Shown: positions 1 to 5,939 of the stretch, piece after piece
Numbering within the stretch: the stretch's first letter is position 1
Layout of the letters: each line of letters begins with the position of its first letter
Source: Bacillota bacterium
GTDB lineage: Bacteria; Bacillota; Clostridia; Lachnospirales; Anaerotignaceae
DNA: 20,359 nt
Direction: 5' to 3'
Assembly (NCBI GenBank): GCA_023413275.1
Contig: JAEZPX010000262.1
Coordinates: forward strand, 1 to 20,359
Notes under the pieces: model-generated
What the model saw: the letters and a program-made list of their open reading frames with translations, nothing else
Database searches by the model: none
What the model was told of the DNA's origin: nothing
Translations under genes and position numbers: made by a program

Positions 1-274
1 TAGTAATGCTTTGGGGTGTAATTTTCTTTCCTGACAACGTAAAGGTGTCTTTTGCGGATTCTTTAAAACCACCTTTATAATGAAAAATAGTTTGATTGTA
101 ATAATAAAAGTCTCCATCTTTATATACAGTAAAATAGCATTGTGGGTCTGTTTCACAAGCATAAGTGCCGATAAACTGGTTGGTCATTCCTATCCCATCA
201 GGTTGCTCTTGTTGCAAAATAAAAATTAGGAAACCTATGAATGTAATTGCAATGACATATTTTCTTTTTTTCAT
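1..274 (-). CDS. Partial small exported or membrane-anchored protein, unknown function
   Basis: The reading frame opens with ATG at 274-272 and stays open to the window edge, so only the first 91 residues are visible. A GGAGG ribosome binding site lies about 7 bases upstream. Residues 1-5 are basic (MKKRK) and residues 7-20 form one hydrophobic segment (VIAITFIGFLIFIL), which fits an uncleaved signal anchor or signal peptide. There is no lipobox cysteine after it. The rest is polar and rich in Tyr and Phe with a beta-strand look (for example FIGTYAC at 34-40 and DGDFYYYN at 53-60). Cys40 and Cys46 could form a disulfide outside the cell. I do not recognise the family. It has its own promoter at 371-399 and lies beyond the terminator of the ribosomal operon, so it is an independent unit. 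Confidence 0.75.
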   Translation of the reverse strand, partial: MKKRKYVIAITFIGFLIFILQQEQPDGIGMTNQFIGTYACETDPQCYFTVYKDGDFYYYNQTIFHYKGGFKESAKDTFTLSGKKITPQSIT

Positions 275-313
275 AATCAACCTCCATAAAGGTTTGCCCA
301 ATATCCATTTAAT

Positions 314-336
314 CATGCTTATCTTGGCTTAGCATG
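314..336. repeat. Short inverted repeat in the leader of the exported-protein gene
   Basis: CATGCT at 314-319 and AGCATG at 331-336 are exact inverted copies separated by 11 bases. They lie about 30-50 bases downstream of the predicted transcription start and about 40 bases before the start codon. They could form a weak RNA hairpin or an operator half-site pair. Function is not shown. Confidence 0.35.
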
Positions 337-370
337 AAACTCCAATGGCTCTTTATATAGCATAATAAAC

Positions 371-399
371 ATTATATACCATTTGTTATATTTTTACAA
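371..399 (-). promoter_or_regulatory. Sigma-A type promoter for the exported-protein gene
   Basis: On the minus strand, TTGTAA (394-399) and TATAAT (371-376) are separated by 17 bases. The -10 box is a perfect consensus and the -35 box matches four of six positions. The predicted start near 364 leaves a leader of about 90 bases before the ATG at 274. It lies just past the operon terminator. Confidence 0.75.
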
Positions 400-419
400 A
401 TAATAGACAAAGAACCATG

Positions 420-453
420 CAAAAAGCGGCTCCCCAAAAATGGAGAACCGCTT
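420..453 (-). terminator. Rho-independent terminator of the S10-spc-alpha operon
   Basis: In the transcript, the segment from 453 to 442 pairs with the segment from 435 to 424 to give 12 base pairs, two of them G-U, around a 6-base loop. Five U residues follow (425-421). It starts 12 bases after the rplQ stop codon. This is a textbook intrinsic terminator and marks the end of the long operon. Confidence 0.87.
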
Positions 454-464
454 TCAATTATCTA

Positions 465-1007
465 TTAAACCAATTCAATGAATACTTCCATCGCGCCGTC
501 GCCTTTTCTTGCGCCCAGCTTTACGATTCTTGTATAACCACCGTTACGGTCAACATACTTAGGAGCGATTTCATCAAACAATTTCGCTGCCATGTCAACT
601 TCTTTACTCATTGTTCTAACTTTCTTGCCATCAGCAGGAACTTCAGTTACAGGGTAAAGATAAGCTAACAGTTGACGTCTTGCTGCAAGTCTGGAAGGTT
701 TATCCTTCTTTACTGTTTTCTTTACTTCATCGTAAACAGTTACTTTCTTACCATTTACAACTTCTTTAACACGCTTGCCGCTTGCGTCTTTTTTTGCAAC
801 TTTTGCTGTTACTTCAACTTCGTCGAAGTTGTCTTTTTCTTTCACAGCAATTGTGATGAGCTTTTCAGCAATTCTTCTTACTTCTTTCGCTCTTGTTTCT
901 GTTGTTTTAATTTTGCCGTGATACAGCAAATTTGTTACTTGGTTTCTTAACAAAGCCTTTCTCTGGGGTGTTGTTTTACCAAGTTTTCTATAACCGGATG
1001 CATGCAT
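465..1007 (-). CDS. rplQ: 50S ribosomal protein L17, long form with internal insertion
   Basis: This encodes bacterial L17, a large-subunit protein near the peptide exit. The start is ATG at 1007 (MHASGYRKLG), 9 bases after AGGAGG; the frame stays open upstream but without a binding site. The product has 180 residues, whereas L17 is usually about 112-130. The N-terminal core (PQRKALLRNQ at 14-23) and the C-terminal signature (LFDEIAPKYVDRNGGYTRI, about 143-161) are intact. The extra length is mostly a lysine-rich insertion at about residues 58-106 (for example NGKKVTVYDE at 85-94), plus a shorter one near 120-134. From memory, this insertion is typical of Lachnospiraceae L17, so it is probably a lineage feature and not an error. 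It is the last gene of the operon, 106 bases after rpoA, and is followed by a terminator. Confidence 0.96.
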   Translation of the reverse strand: MHASGYRKLGKTTPQRKALLRNQVTNLLYHGKIKTTETRAKEVRRIAEKLITIAVKEKDNFDEVEVTAKVAKKDASGKRVKEVVNGKKVTVYDEVKKTVKKDKPSRLAARRQLLAYLYPVTEVPADGKKVRTMSKEVDMAAKLFDEIAPKYVDRNGGYTRIVKLGARKGDGAMEVFIELV

Positions 1008-1031
1008 GGTTTGTATCCTCCTAGTTGATCC

Positions 1032-1091
1032 CCGTAAGATAGTGCCCGCCGCCACTGCTCCTCGGGCTTATGTGGTGGCGTAATCTTACGG
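1032..1091 (-). other. Long intercistronic hairpin between rpoA and rplQ
   Basis: Two nested inverted repeats form one extended stem. The outer arms are 1032-1040 and 1083-1091 (9 pairs, perfect). The inner arms are 1047-1055 and 1072-1080 (9 pairs, one of them G-U in RNA). A 6/2-base internal loop separates them and a 16-base loop caps the stem. No U tract follows, so it is not a terminator. The rplQ ribosome binding site begins about 10 bases downstream. It may be an mRNA processing, stability or translational-control element. Confidence 0.7.
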
Positions 1092-1113
1092 TAATAATAG
1101 TAACGGGCAGAAC

Positions 1114-2073
1114 TTATTCGTCGCTGGGTCTTAATGCCAAGCCAAGCTCTGCCATTTTGTTTAAAACTTCTTCCAAAGACTTGCGTCCCAAATTTCTAAC
1201 CTTCATCATTTCTTCTTCCGTCTTATTGGCAAGGTCTTCCACTGTGTTGATACCTGCTCTCTTCAAGCAGTTGTAAGAACGAACAGAAAGATCCAGCTCT
1301 TCAATACTCATTTCAAGAACCTTTTCTTTCTTACCTTCTTCTTTCTCAACCATAATAGAAGCATCCTTTGCGTTATCGGAAAGATCAATAAACAGGTTCA
1401 GATGCTCGTTTAAAATTTTTGCACCGTAGCTGACTGCATCATCGGGTGCAATAGTACCGTTGGTCCATACTTCCAATGACAATTTGTCATAGTCAGTAAT
1501 TTGACCAACACGAGTATTTTCCACAAGGAAATTTACTCTGGTAACGGGGGTGAAAATACTGTCAACAGGGAGCATGCCGATAGGTTGGTCGTCCTTTTTG
1601 TTTTTGTCCGCACCAATATAACCGCGTCCTTTGTTGATGGTAATCTCCATATAAAGCTTGCTGCCAGCGCCGCCGGAAAGTGTTGCAATGTGATGATCAG
1701 GATTTAAAACCTCAATATCACTGTCTGTTTTAATATCAGAACCTTTTACTTCCCCCTCACCCTCAACGTCAATATAGGCAATTTTGGGTTCGTTTCCTTC
1801 GCTGGTGTTTTTAATTGCAAGTCCCTTTAAGTTCAGGATGATTTCAGTTACATCTTCCTTTACCCCGGGAATTACGCTAAATTCATGAAGCACGCCATCA
1901 ATTTTTACATTGCTGACAGCTGCCCCAGGAAGAGAAGATAATAAAATTCTTCTCAGGGAATTTCCTAATGTTGTGCCATAGCCTCTTTCCAAAGGCTCTA
2001 CCACGAACTTGCCATAAGTTCCGTCCGGTGCCATCTCAGCAATCTCAATACGAGGTTTCTCAAATTCAAACAC
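1114..2073 (-). CDS. rpoA: DNA-directed RNA polymerase subunit alpha
   Basis: This is the alpha subunit, which dimerises to nucleate RNA polymerase assembly and contacts upstream promoter DNA and activators. At 319 residues it has the normal length. The N-terminal assembly domain covers about residues 1-230 (YGTTLGNSLRRILLSSLPG near 32-50 is the conserved dimerisation helix region). A short acidic and lysine-rich linker leads to the C-terminal domain at about 252-312, where SVRSYNCLKRAGI contains the conserved DNA-binding arginine region and NLGRKSLEE the helix-hairpin-helix. The start is GTG at 2073, 9 bases after GGGAGG. An ATG four bases upstream is out of frame and stops after three codons. 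The gene lies 90 bases after rpsD, with a strong hairpin in the gap. Confidence 0.98.
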   Translation of the reverse strand: MFEFEKPRIEIAEMAPDGTYGKFVVEPLERGYGTTLGNSLRRILLSSLPGAAVSNVKIDGVLHEFSVIPGVKEDVTEIILNLKGLAIKNTSEGNEPKIAYIDVEGEGEVKGSDIKTDSDIEVLNPDHHIATLSGGAGSKLYMEITINKGRGYIGADKNKKDDQPIGMLPVDSIFTPVTRVNFLVENTRVGQITDYDKLSLEVWTNGTIAPDDAVSYGAKILNEHLNLFIDLSDNAKDASIMVEKEEGKKEKVLEMSIEELDLSVRSYNCLKRAGINTVEDLANKTEEEMMKVRNLGRKSLEEVLNKMAELGLALRPSDE

Positions 2074-2104
2074 TCATTCAAACCTCCCTTTTTTATATTA
2101 AGGT

Positions 2105-2129
2105 GCTGCGGGACATTTTGCCCCACAGC
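2105..2129 (-). other. Stable intercistronic hairpin between rpsD and rpoA
   Basis: In the transcript, 11 bases (2129-2119) pair with 11 bases (2115-2105) around an AAA loop, with two G-U pairs. It lies between the rpsD stop (2164) and the rpoA ribosome binding site. It is followed by ACCUUAAUAUAAAAAA and not a U run, so termination is unlikely. A role in processing, in 3'-end protection of the upstream message, or in rpoA dosage is possible. Confidence 0.72.
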
Positions 2130-2163
2130 TTTTTGATTGACTTTTTTGCACAACCGTTTCAGA

Positions 2164-2766
2164 TTATTTGGAGTACAGCTCGACAATAAATGTTTCTTCA
2201 ACAGGAATGTCAATCTGAGCTCTTGTAGGTTTTGCTACAACTGTGCCGCTTAACGCATCATGGTTTGCGGTCAGCCACTCAGGAACGATTTTGCCATCAG
2301 TAGAAGCCAAAACGTCTTTGTATCTCTGAATGGATTTATATTTTTCTTTTACTTCAATTGTATCGCCAACCTTTACCTGATAGGAAGGGATGTCAACAGG
2401 CTTACCGTTTACGGTTACATGTTTATGACGAACAATCTGTCTTGCTTCTTTTCTTGTTCTGCCGTAGCCAAGACGGAACATTACGTTATCCAGTCTCATT
2501 TCAAGCAGCATAAGCAGGTTTTCACCAGGAATACCTTCTTTTTTTGCAATTTTTTCAGCCTGAGCATAGTAGCCTCTGAACTGTTTTTCTAAAACGCCGT
2601 AGATGAATTTAGCTTTCTGCTTTTCTCTCATCTGAAGGCCGTATTCGCTCATTTTTCTGTTTGCTTTTAAGTTTTGCTTTTTGGATTTTTTATCAATACC
2701 AAGGTAGATGGGATCCAAGTTCAAGGATCTACATCTCTTCAGTACGGGTACTCTATCTCTTGCCAT
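2164..2766 (-). CDS. rpsD: 30S ribosomal protein S4
   Basis: S4 is a primary 16S rRNA binder that starts assembly of the small-subunit body; in several bacteria it also represses its own operon. The 200-residue length is normal. It opens MARDRVPVLKRCRSL. The N-terminal region has a single cysteine (Cys12), so this is the zinc-free form. The S4 RNA-binding domain starts near residue 90 (MRLDNVMFRLGYGRTRKEAR) and includes VRHKHVTVNGKPVDIPSY. The ATG follows GGAGG at 9 bases. The gene lies 20 bases after rpsK within the alpha cluster rpsM-rpsK-rpsD-rpoA-rplQ. Confidence 0.97.
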   Translation of the reverse strand: MARDRVPVLKRCRSLNLDPIYLGIDKKSKKQNLKANRKMSEYGLQMREKQKAKFIYGVLEKQFRGYYAQAEKIAKKEGIPGENLLMLLEMRLDNVMFRLGYGRTRKEARQIVRHKHVTVNGKPVDIPSYQVKVGDTIEVKEKYKSIQRYKDVLASTDGKIVPEWLTANHDALSGTVVAKPTRAQIDIPVEETFIVELYSK

Positions 2767-2786
2767 TTATCTACACCTCCTGATGA

Positions 2787-3188
2787 TTATACTCTTCTGC
2801 GCTTAGGTGGTCTACAGCCGTTGTGAGGAACGGGTGTTACGTCTCTAATCATTGTAACATCCAAACCTGCAGCCTGCAATGCACGGATTGCAGCTTCACG
2901 ACCTGAACCGGGGCCCTTTACAAAAACTTCAATGGTCTTCAGACCGTAGTCAGAAGCAGCCTTTGCAGCTGTATCTGCAGCCATCTGTGCTGCATAAGGT
3001 GTGGATTTTTTGGATCCTCTAAAGCCCAGCTGACCAGCACTTGCCCAAGAAAGCGCATTGCCAATAGCATCAGTGATTGTAACGATTGTATTATTAAAAG
3101 TAGACTGAATGTGAGCCTGGCCACGTTCTACTTTTCTTTTGTCACGGCGTCTGCGAGTTGTTGTCTTTTTCACAGTTTTCTTAGCCAT
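2787..3188 (-). CDS. rpsK: 30S ribosomal protein S11
   Basis: S11 sits on the platform of the 30S subunit and helps shape the mRNA exit site. At 133 residues it is slightly longer than usual because of a basic N-terminus (MAKKTVKKTTTRRRRDKRKV). Signature segments are AHIQSTFNNTIVTITDAIGN, GSKKSTPYAAQ and the C-terminal DVTPVPHNGCRPPKRRRV. The ATG at 3188 follows AAAGGAGG. It lies 24 bases after rpsM and 20 before rpsD, so the three are co-translated from one message. Confidence 0.97.
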   Translation of the reverse strand: MAKKTVKKTTTRRRRDKRKVERGQAHIQSTFNNTIVTITDAIGNALSWASAGQLGFRGSKKSTPYAAQMAADTAAKAASDYGLKTIEVFVKGPGSGREAAIRALQAAGLDVTMIRDVTPVPHNGCRPPKRRRV

Positions 3189-3212
3189 TATTCAAACCTC
3201 CTTTGAAATCAA

Positions 3213-3581
3213 TTATTTCTTCTTATTCGCAACGGTCTTTCTAGGACCTTTTCTTGTTCTTGCGTTTGTCTTTGTTTTCTGTCCTCTTACAGGCAAGCCT
3301 TTTCTGTGGCGGATGCCTCTGTAACAGCCGATTTCAATCAGACGTTTGATGTTCAAAGCGATTTCTCTTCTCAAGTCACCTTCAACCTTTTGGGATTTAT
3401 CAATGACTTCACGAATTTTAGCCACTTCATCATCAGTTAAGTCTCTTACTCTAGTATTAAGATCTACACCAGCTTCGTTCAAAATACGAACTGCACTAGG
3501 GTGACCGATGCCATAAACATAAGTCAGACCAACTTCAACGCGCTTTTCTCTTGGTAAGTCTACACCAGCAATACGTGCCAT
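3213..3581 (-). CDS. rpsM: 30S ribosomal protein S13
   Basis: S13 lies in the head of the 30S subunit, contacts the P-site tRNA and forms bridges to the 50S subunit. Its 122 residues are normal. It begins MARIAGVDLPREKRVEVGL, contains a helix-hairpin-helix type segment (YGIGHPSAVRIL), and ends in a basic tail (TNARTRKGPRKTVANKKK) that contacts tRNA in known structures. The ATG at 3581 follows GGAGG with an 11-base spacer. It is the first gene after a 216-base gap that separates it from rpmJ, the largest untranslated gap inside the operon. Confidence 0.97.
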   Translation of the reverse strand: MARIAGVDLPREKRVEVGLTYVYGIGHPSAVRILNEAGVDLNTRVRDLTDDEVAKIREVIDKSQKVEGDLRREIALNIKRLIEIGCYRGIRHRKGLPVRGQKTKTNARTRKGPRKTVANKKK

Positions 3582-3797
3582 GTATATCTTGCACCTCCTA
3601 TAATTTTCACTCAGTTATTTCATCTTCAAAAATTTTCGCATAAATAATTTGATACCCATTGGGCATTACAAACAGAGCGAACAGCCGTCAGCCTGTACGC
3701 TGCCTCTGCTATTAACTGTATGCTCCTCCCGGTACATTGACGGATTTATCAAACGACTCTAAAAGGTATTCCCTTCGGATAAGTCATAAAATATATA
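3582..3797 (-). promoter_or_regulatory. Untranslated region between rpmJ and rpsM, candidate alpha-cluster leader
   Basis: This gap of 216 bases has no convincing gene. It contains small stems, for example CCC-AAU-GGG extended by G-U and U-A pairs near 3656-3668. It also holds two tiny open frames of 23 and 19 codons that overlap as UAAUG at 3664-3668, neither with a ribosome binding site. I found no good promoter and no U-tailed hairpin. Its place directly before rpsM-rpsK-rpsD-rpoA corresponds to the S4-controlled alpha leader of Escherichia coli, so autogenous control by S4 is a reasonable but unproven idea. Confidence 0.4.
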
Positions 3798-3911
3798 TCA
3801 GCCTTGTTTCTGTTTATGCTTTGGATTTTCACAAATGACCATTACACGACCTTTTCTTTTAATAATTCTGCATTTTTCACACATAGGTTTTACAGATGGT
3901 CTTACCTTCAT
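3798..3911 (-). CDS. rpmJ: 50S ribosomal protein L36, zinc-binding form
   Basis: L36 is the smallest large-subunit protein. The frame is open upstream, but the 37-residue product starting MKVRPSVKPMCEKC at ATG 3911 has the exact family length and an AAGGAG site 8 bases before it. Cys11, Cys14, Cys27 and His32 form the zinc site of the C+ paralogue; the zinc-free alternative used in zinc limitation lacks these. It lies 16 bases after infA. Confidence 0.97.
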   Translation of the reverse strand: MKVRPSVKPMCEKCRIIKRKGRVMVICENPKHKQKQG

Positions 3912-3927
3912 TGTGATCGCTCCTTCC

Positions 3928-4146
3928 TTATTTCGCTCTCCAAATAATTCTGCCCTTAGACAGATCGTAGGGAGACATTTCAACTAATACTTTGTCGCCC
4001 GGCAAAATACGGATGAAGTTCATACGCAATTTCCCGGAAATGTGTGCCAGGATCTGATGGCCGTTTTCCAGCTCTACCTGAAACATGGCATTGGGTAATT
4101 TCTCCAGTACGGTTCCTTCTACTTCAATTACGTCATCTTTTGACAA
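3928..4146 (-). CDS. infA: Translation initiation factor IF-1
   Basis: IF-1 binds the 30S A site during initiation and supports IF-2 and IF-3. The 72-residue product is a single OB-fold (S1-like) domain with VIEVEGTVLEKLPNAMFQVE and the loop ILAHISGKLRMNFIRILPGD. The start is TTG at 4146 (MSKDDVIE), 8 bases after AAGGAGG; no in-frame ATG is near the expected N-terminus. It lies between the KOW-domain gene (13 bases) and rpmJ (16 bases), the standard Firmicute order. Confidence 0.97.
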   Translation of the reverse strand: MSKDDVIEVEGTVLEKLPNAMFQVELENGHQILAHISGKLRMNFIRILPGDKVLVEMSPYDLSKGRIIWRAK

Positions 4147-4159
4147 GCCAAGAACCTCC

Positions 4160-4435
4160 TTAACAGTCTGCTGCTTTTACTTGATACATTTTTATGGCCT
4201 TACGAATATCCGCATCCAGAATGTAAGCATTCTGCATGATTTTTTCGGCCATAACTGCGTCCACAAAATTGGTAGGCTGTACATGAATCATTTTCTTGCG
4301 CTTGGGCTTCTCAAGCCTACGCGTTTTTCCGTTAGCCAAATATAAATATCTGTCTTCAACGGAAAGAACCATCATTGCCTCACCCTTATCGTGTCCGTCT
4401 TTAGAAAAAACGATTTGCCCGATTTGATATTCCAA
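4160..4435 (-). CDS. KOW-domain RNA-binding protein (L14e-like)
   Basis: This small protein of 91 residues carries a KOW motif at the N-terminus (QIGQIVFSKDGHDKGEAMMV, about 4-23), the fold shared with L24, L26 and archaeal/eukaryotic L14e, which binds RNA. A basic block RRLEKPKRKKMIHV follows at about 39-52. The start is taken as TTG at 4435 (MEYQIGQ), 5 bases after AGGUGA; an upstream GTG in frame would sit inside that site. It matches the gene found at this place in many Firmicutes (ybzG in Bacillus subtilis), whose role is not well established. It lies between map and infA, which suggests a part in translation. Confidence 0.88.
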   Translation of the reverse strand: MEYQIGQIVFSKDGHDKGEAMMVLSVEDRYLYLANGKTRRLEKPKRKKMIHVQPTNFVDAVMAEKIMQNAYILDADIRKAIKMYQVKAADC

Positions 4436-4463
4436 CGCAATCACCTCTATTCTTCCTTATCTA

Positions 4464-5213
4464 TTAGGGTAACGTGAGAATTTCGGGGGCACCGTCAGTA
4501 ATCAATATGGTGTTTTCATAATGCGCTGCATATTTCCCATCTTTAGTAACAGTAGTCCAACCGTCTTTCAACAGGCGAACATTGTAGTCACCTACATTCA
4601 CCATCGGTTCAATTGCAAGGGTCATACCCTTTTTCAACTGAACTCCTTTGGATAATGTTCTGAAGTTGGGAATCTCCGGCGCCTCATGTAGTTCCTTGCC
4701 TATACCATGGCCAACATAAGCACGAACAACGGAAAATCCATTTTCTTCTACGTATTTCTGGATAGCCGAACCAATATCATTGAGATGATTGCCTTCTTTT
4801 GCAAATTTTATGCCTTTAAAGAAGCTTTGTTTGGTCACTTCAATTAATTTTTTTGCTTCAGCTGAAATTTCACCTACCGCATAAGTTCTGGCCATATCTC
4901 CATGATAGCCTTCTAAGATACATCCCATGTCAACGCTTAGGATATCGCCTTCTTTTAAAATACGCTTTCCGGGTATCCCGTGCACAACCTCCTCATTTAC
5001 TGAGGTGCAAAGTGTTGCGGGAAATCCACCATAGTCCTTAAAGGAAGGAATGCCCCCTTGACTGCGAATATAATCCTCTGCCAGCTGATCAAGATATGCC
5101 GTTGTTACGCCGGGTGCAATAGCTTTTGCAATGAGTTCTTCTGTTTTTGCCAGAAGCTGCCCAGCTCTACGCATTTTTGCAATTTGATTTTCTGTTTTAA
5201 TCGTGATAGCCAT
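4464..5213 (-). CDS. map: Type I methionine aminopeptidase
   Basis: This enzyme removes the initiator methionine from nascent proteins in the cytoplasm. The 249-residue length fits the short type Ia form with no N-terminal extension. All expected residues of the dinuclear metal pita-bread site are present: Asp95, Asp106, His169, Glu202 and Glu233, plus substrate-pocket His79 and His176. The ATG at 5213 lies one base after the adk stop (TAACATG), so translation is probably coupled; the binding site GGAGAG is inside the end of adk. Confidence 0.97.
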   Translation of the reverse strand: MAITIKTENQIAKMRRAGQLLAKTEELIAKAIAPGVTTAYLDQLAEDYIRSQGGIPSFKDYGGFPATLCTSVNEEVVHGIPGKRILKEGDILSVDMGCILEGYHGDMARTYAVGEISAEAKKLIEVTKQSFFKGIKFAKEGNHLNDIGSAIQKYVEENGFSVVRAYVGHGIGKELHEAPEIPNFRTLSKGVQLKKGMTLAIEPMVNVGDYNVRLLKDGWTTVTKDGKYAAHYENTILITDGAPEILTLP

Positions 5214-5214
5214 G

Positions 5215-5844
5215 TTATCTCTCCAGACCTTCTATGATTGCCTTGGTGATTTCGTCAATGGGCATTGTACCGTCCACTTCGATTAATATGTTTTCTTTTT
5301 CATAAAATGCAACCAAAGGCTCACTTTGTTCATGGAATGTTTTAATTCTTGCAAGTCCTGCTTCTGTTGTATCGTCTTTGCGCTGGGTCAGTGCTTCACC
5401 GCACACATCGCAAACTCCAGCAACCTTCGCAGGCAAGAATAATTTATTAAAAGTTGCACCGCACTTGGGACAAGTTTCTCTTGCAGTTAATCTTGCAAGC
5501 ATAATCTCGTCGGGCGCATTAATATAAACAACTTTATCCAGAGCTACCATTTCTTCAAGCTTTTCCGCTTGAATGACAGTACGAGGGAAACCATCCAAAA
5601 TAAAACCGTTTTTGCAGTCATCCTTCTGAATTCTCTCTTTTACAATAGCAATGATTAATTCGTCAGAAACTAAGCCGCCAGACGCCATAATGCTTTTCGC
5701 CTGAATCCCCAGTTCTGTACCCTTTGCAACTTCTTCTCTTAGCATGTCACCCGTTGAAATATGAGCGATACCGTAATGCTTTACCAAACGTGCAGCCTGT
5801 GTACCTTTACCTGCAGCGGGTGCACCAATGAGAACCAATTTCAT
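5215..5844 (-). CDS. adk: Adenylate kinase with zinc-binding lid
   Basis: It catalyses ATP + AMP = 2 ADP and balances the cell's adenylate pool. I chose ATG 5844 (MKLVLIGAPAAGKGTQ) because it gives the family N-terminus and lies 10 bases after GAGGT; an in-frame ATG three codons upstream is only 2 bases from that site. The product has 209 residues. The P-loop is GAPAAGKGT at 7-15, with alanine at position 10 where glycine is usual. DGFPRT follows at 84-89. The lid at about 121-158 carries Cys125, Cys128, Cys145 and Cys148, the four-cysteine zinc site common in Gram-positive enzymes. It lies between secY and map, with a hairpin upstream. Confidence 0.97.
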   Translation of the reverse strand: MKLVLIGAPAAGKGTQAARLVKHYGIAHISTGDMLREEVAKGTELGIQAKSIMASGGLVSDELIIAIVKERIQKDDCKNGFILDGFPRTVIQAEKLEEMVALDKVVYINAPDEIMLARLTARETCPKCGATFNKLFLPAKVAGVCDVCGEALTQRKDDTTEAGLARIKTFHEQSEPLVAFYEKENILIEVDGTMPIDEITKAIIEGLER

Positions 5845-5905
5845 AACAATCATTACCTCTTTTCTTTAGATAGCCCTTCTCTTTTTGAACTCCCCATTCA
5901 ACCCC

Positions 5906-5927
5906 GGGAAATGCCTAAGCATTTCCC
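5906..5927 (-). other. Perfect 9-bp hairpin between secY and adk
   Basis: GGGAAATGC (5906-5914) and GCATTTCCC (5919-5927) are perfect inverted copies around a 4-base loop. The hairpin begins 12 bases after the secY stop codon. In the transcript it is followed by GGGGUUGAAUGG and not a U run, so it should not terminate. It could protect the 3' end of a processed upstream message or tune expression of the adk-map-infA section. Confidence 0.75.
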
Positions 5928-5939
5928 AGCAGGTCAAGA

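Noticed and set aside
1008..1055. N-terminal extension of L17 by 16 codons
   Set aside because: The extension would cover the AGGAGG site and the hairpin stem, has no upstream binding site, and is foreign to the L17 family. The ATG at 1007 is well supported.
3912..3983. 24-codon extension of L36
   Set aside because: It overlaps the end of infA and would ruin the conserved 37-residue size. The inner ATG has a good binding site.
5854..5939. secY-adk hairpin as a transcription terminator
   Set aside because: The stem is strong, but the transcript continues with GGGGUUGAAUGG and not a U run, and essential genes follow without a visible promoter.
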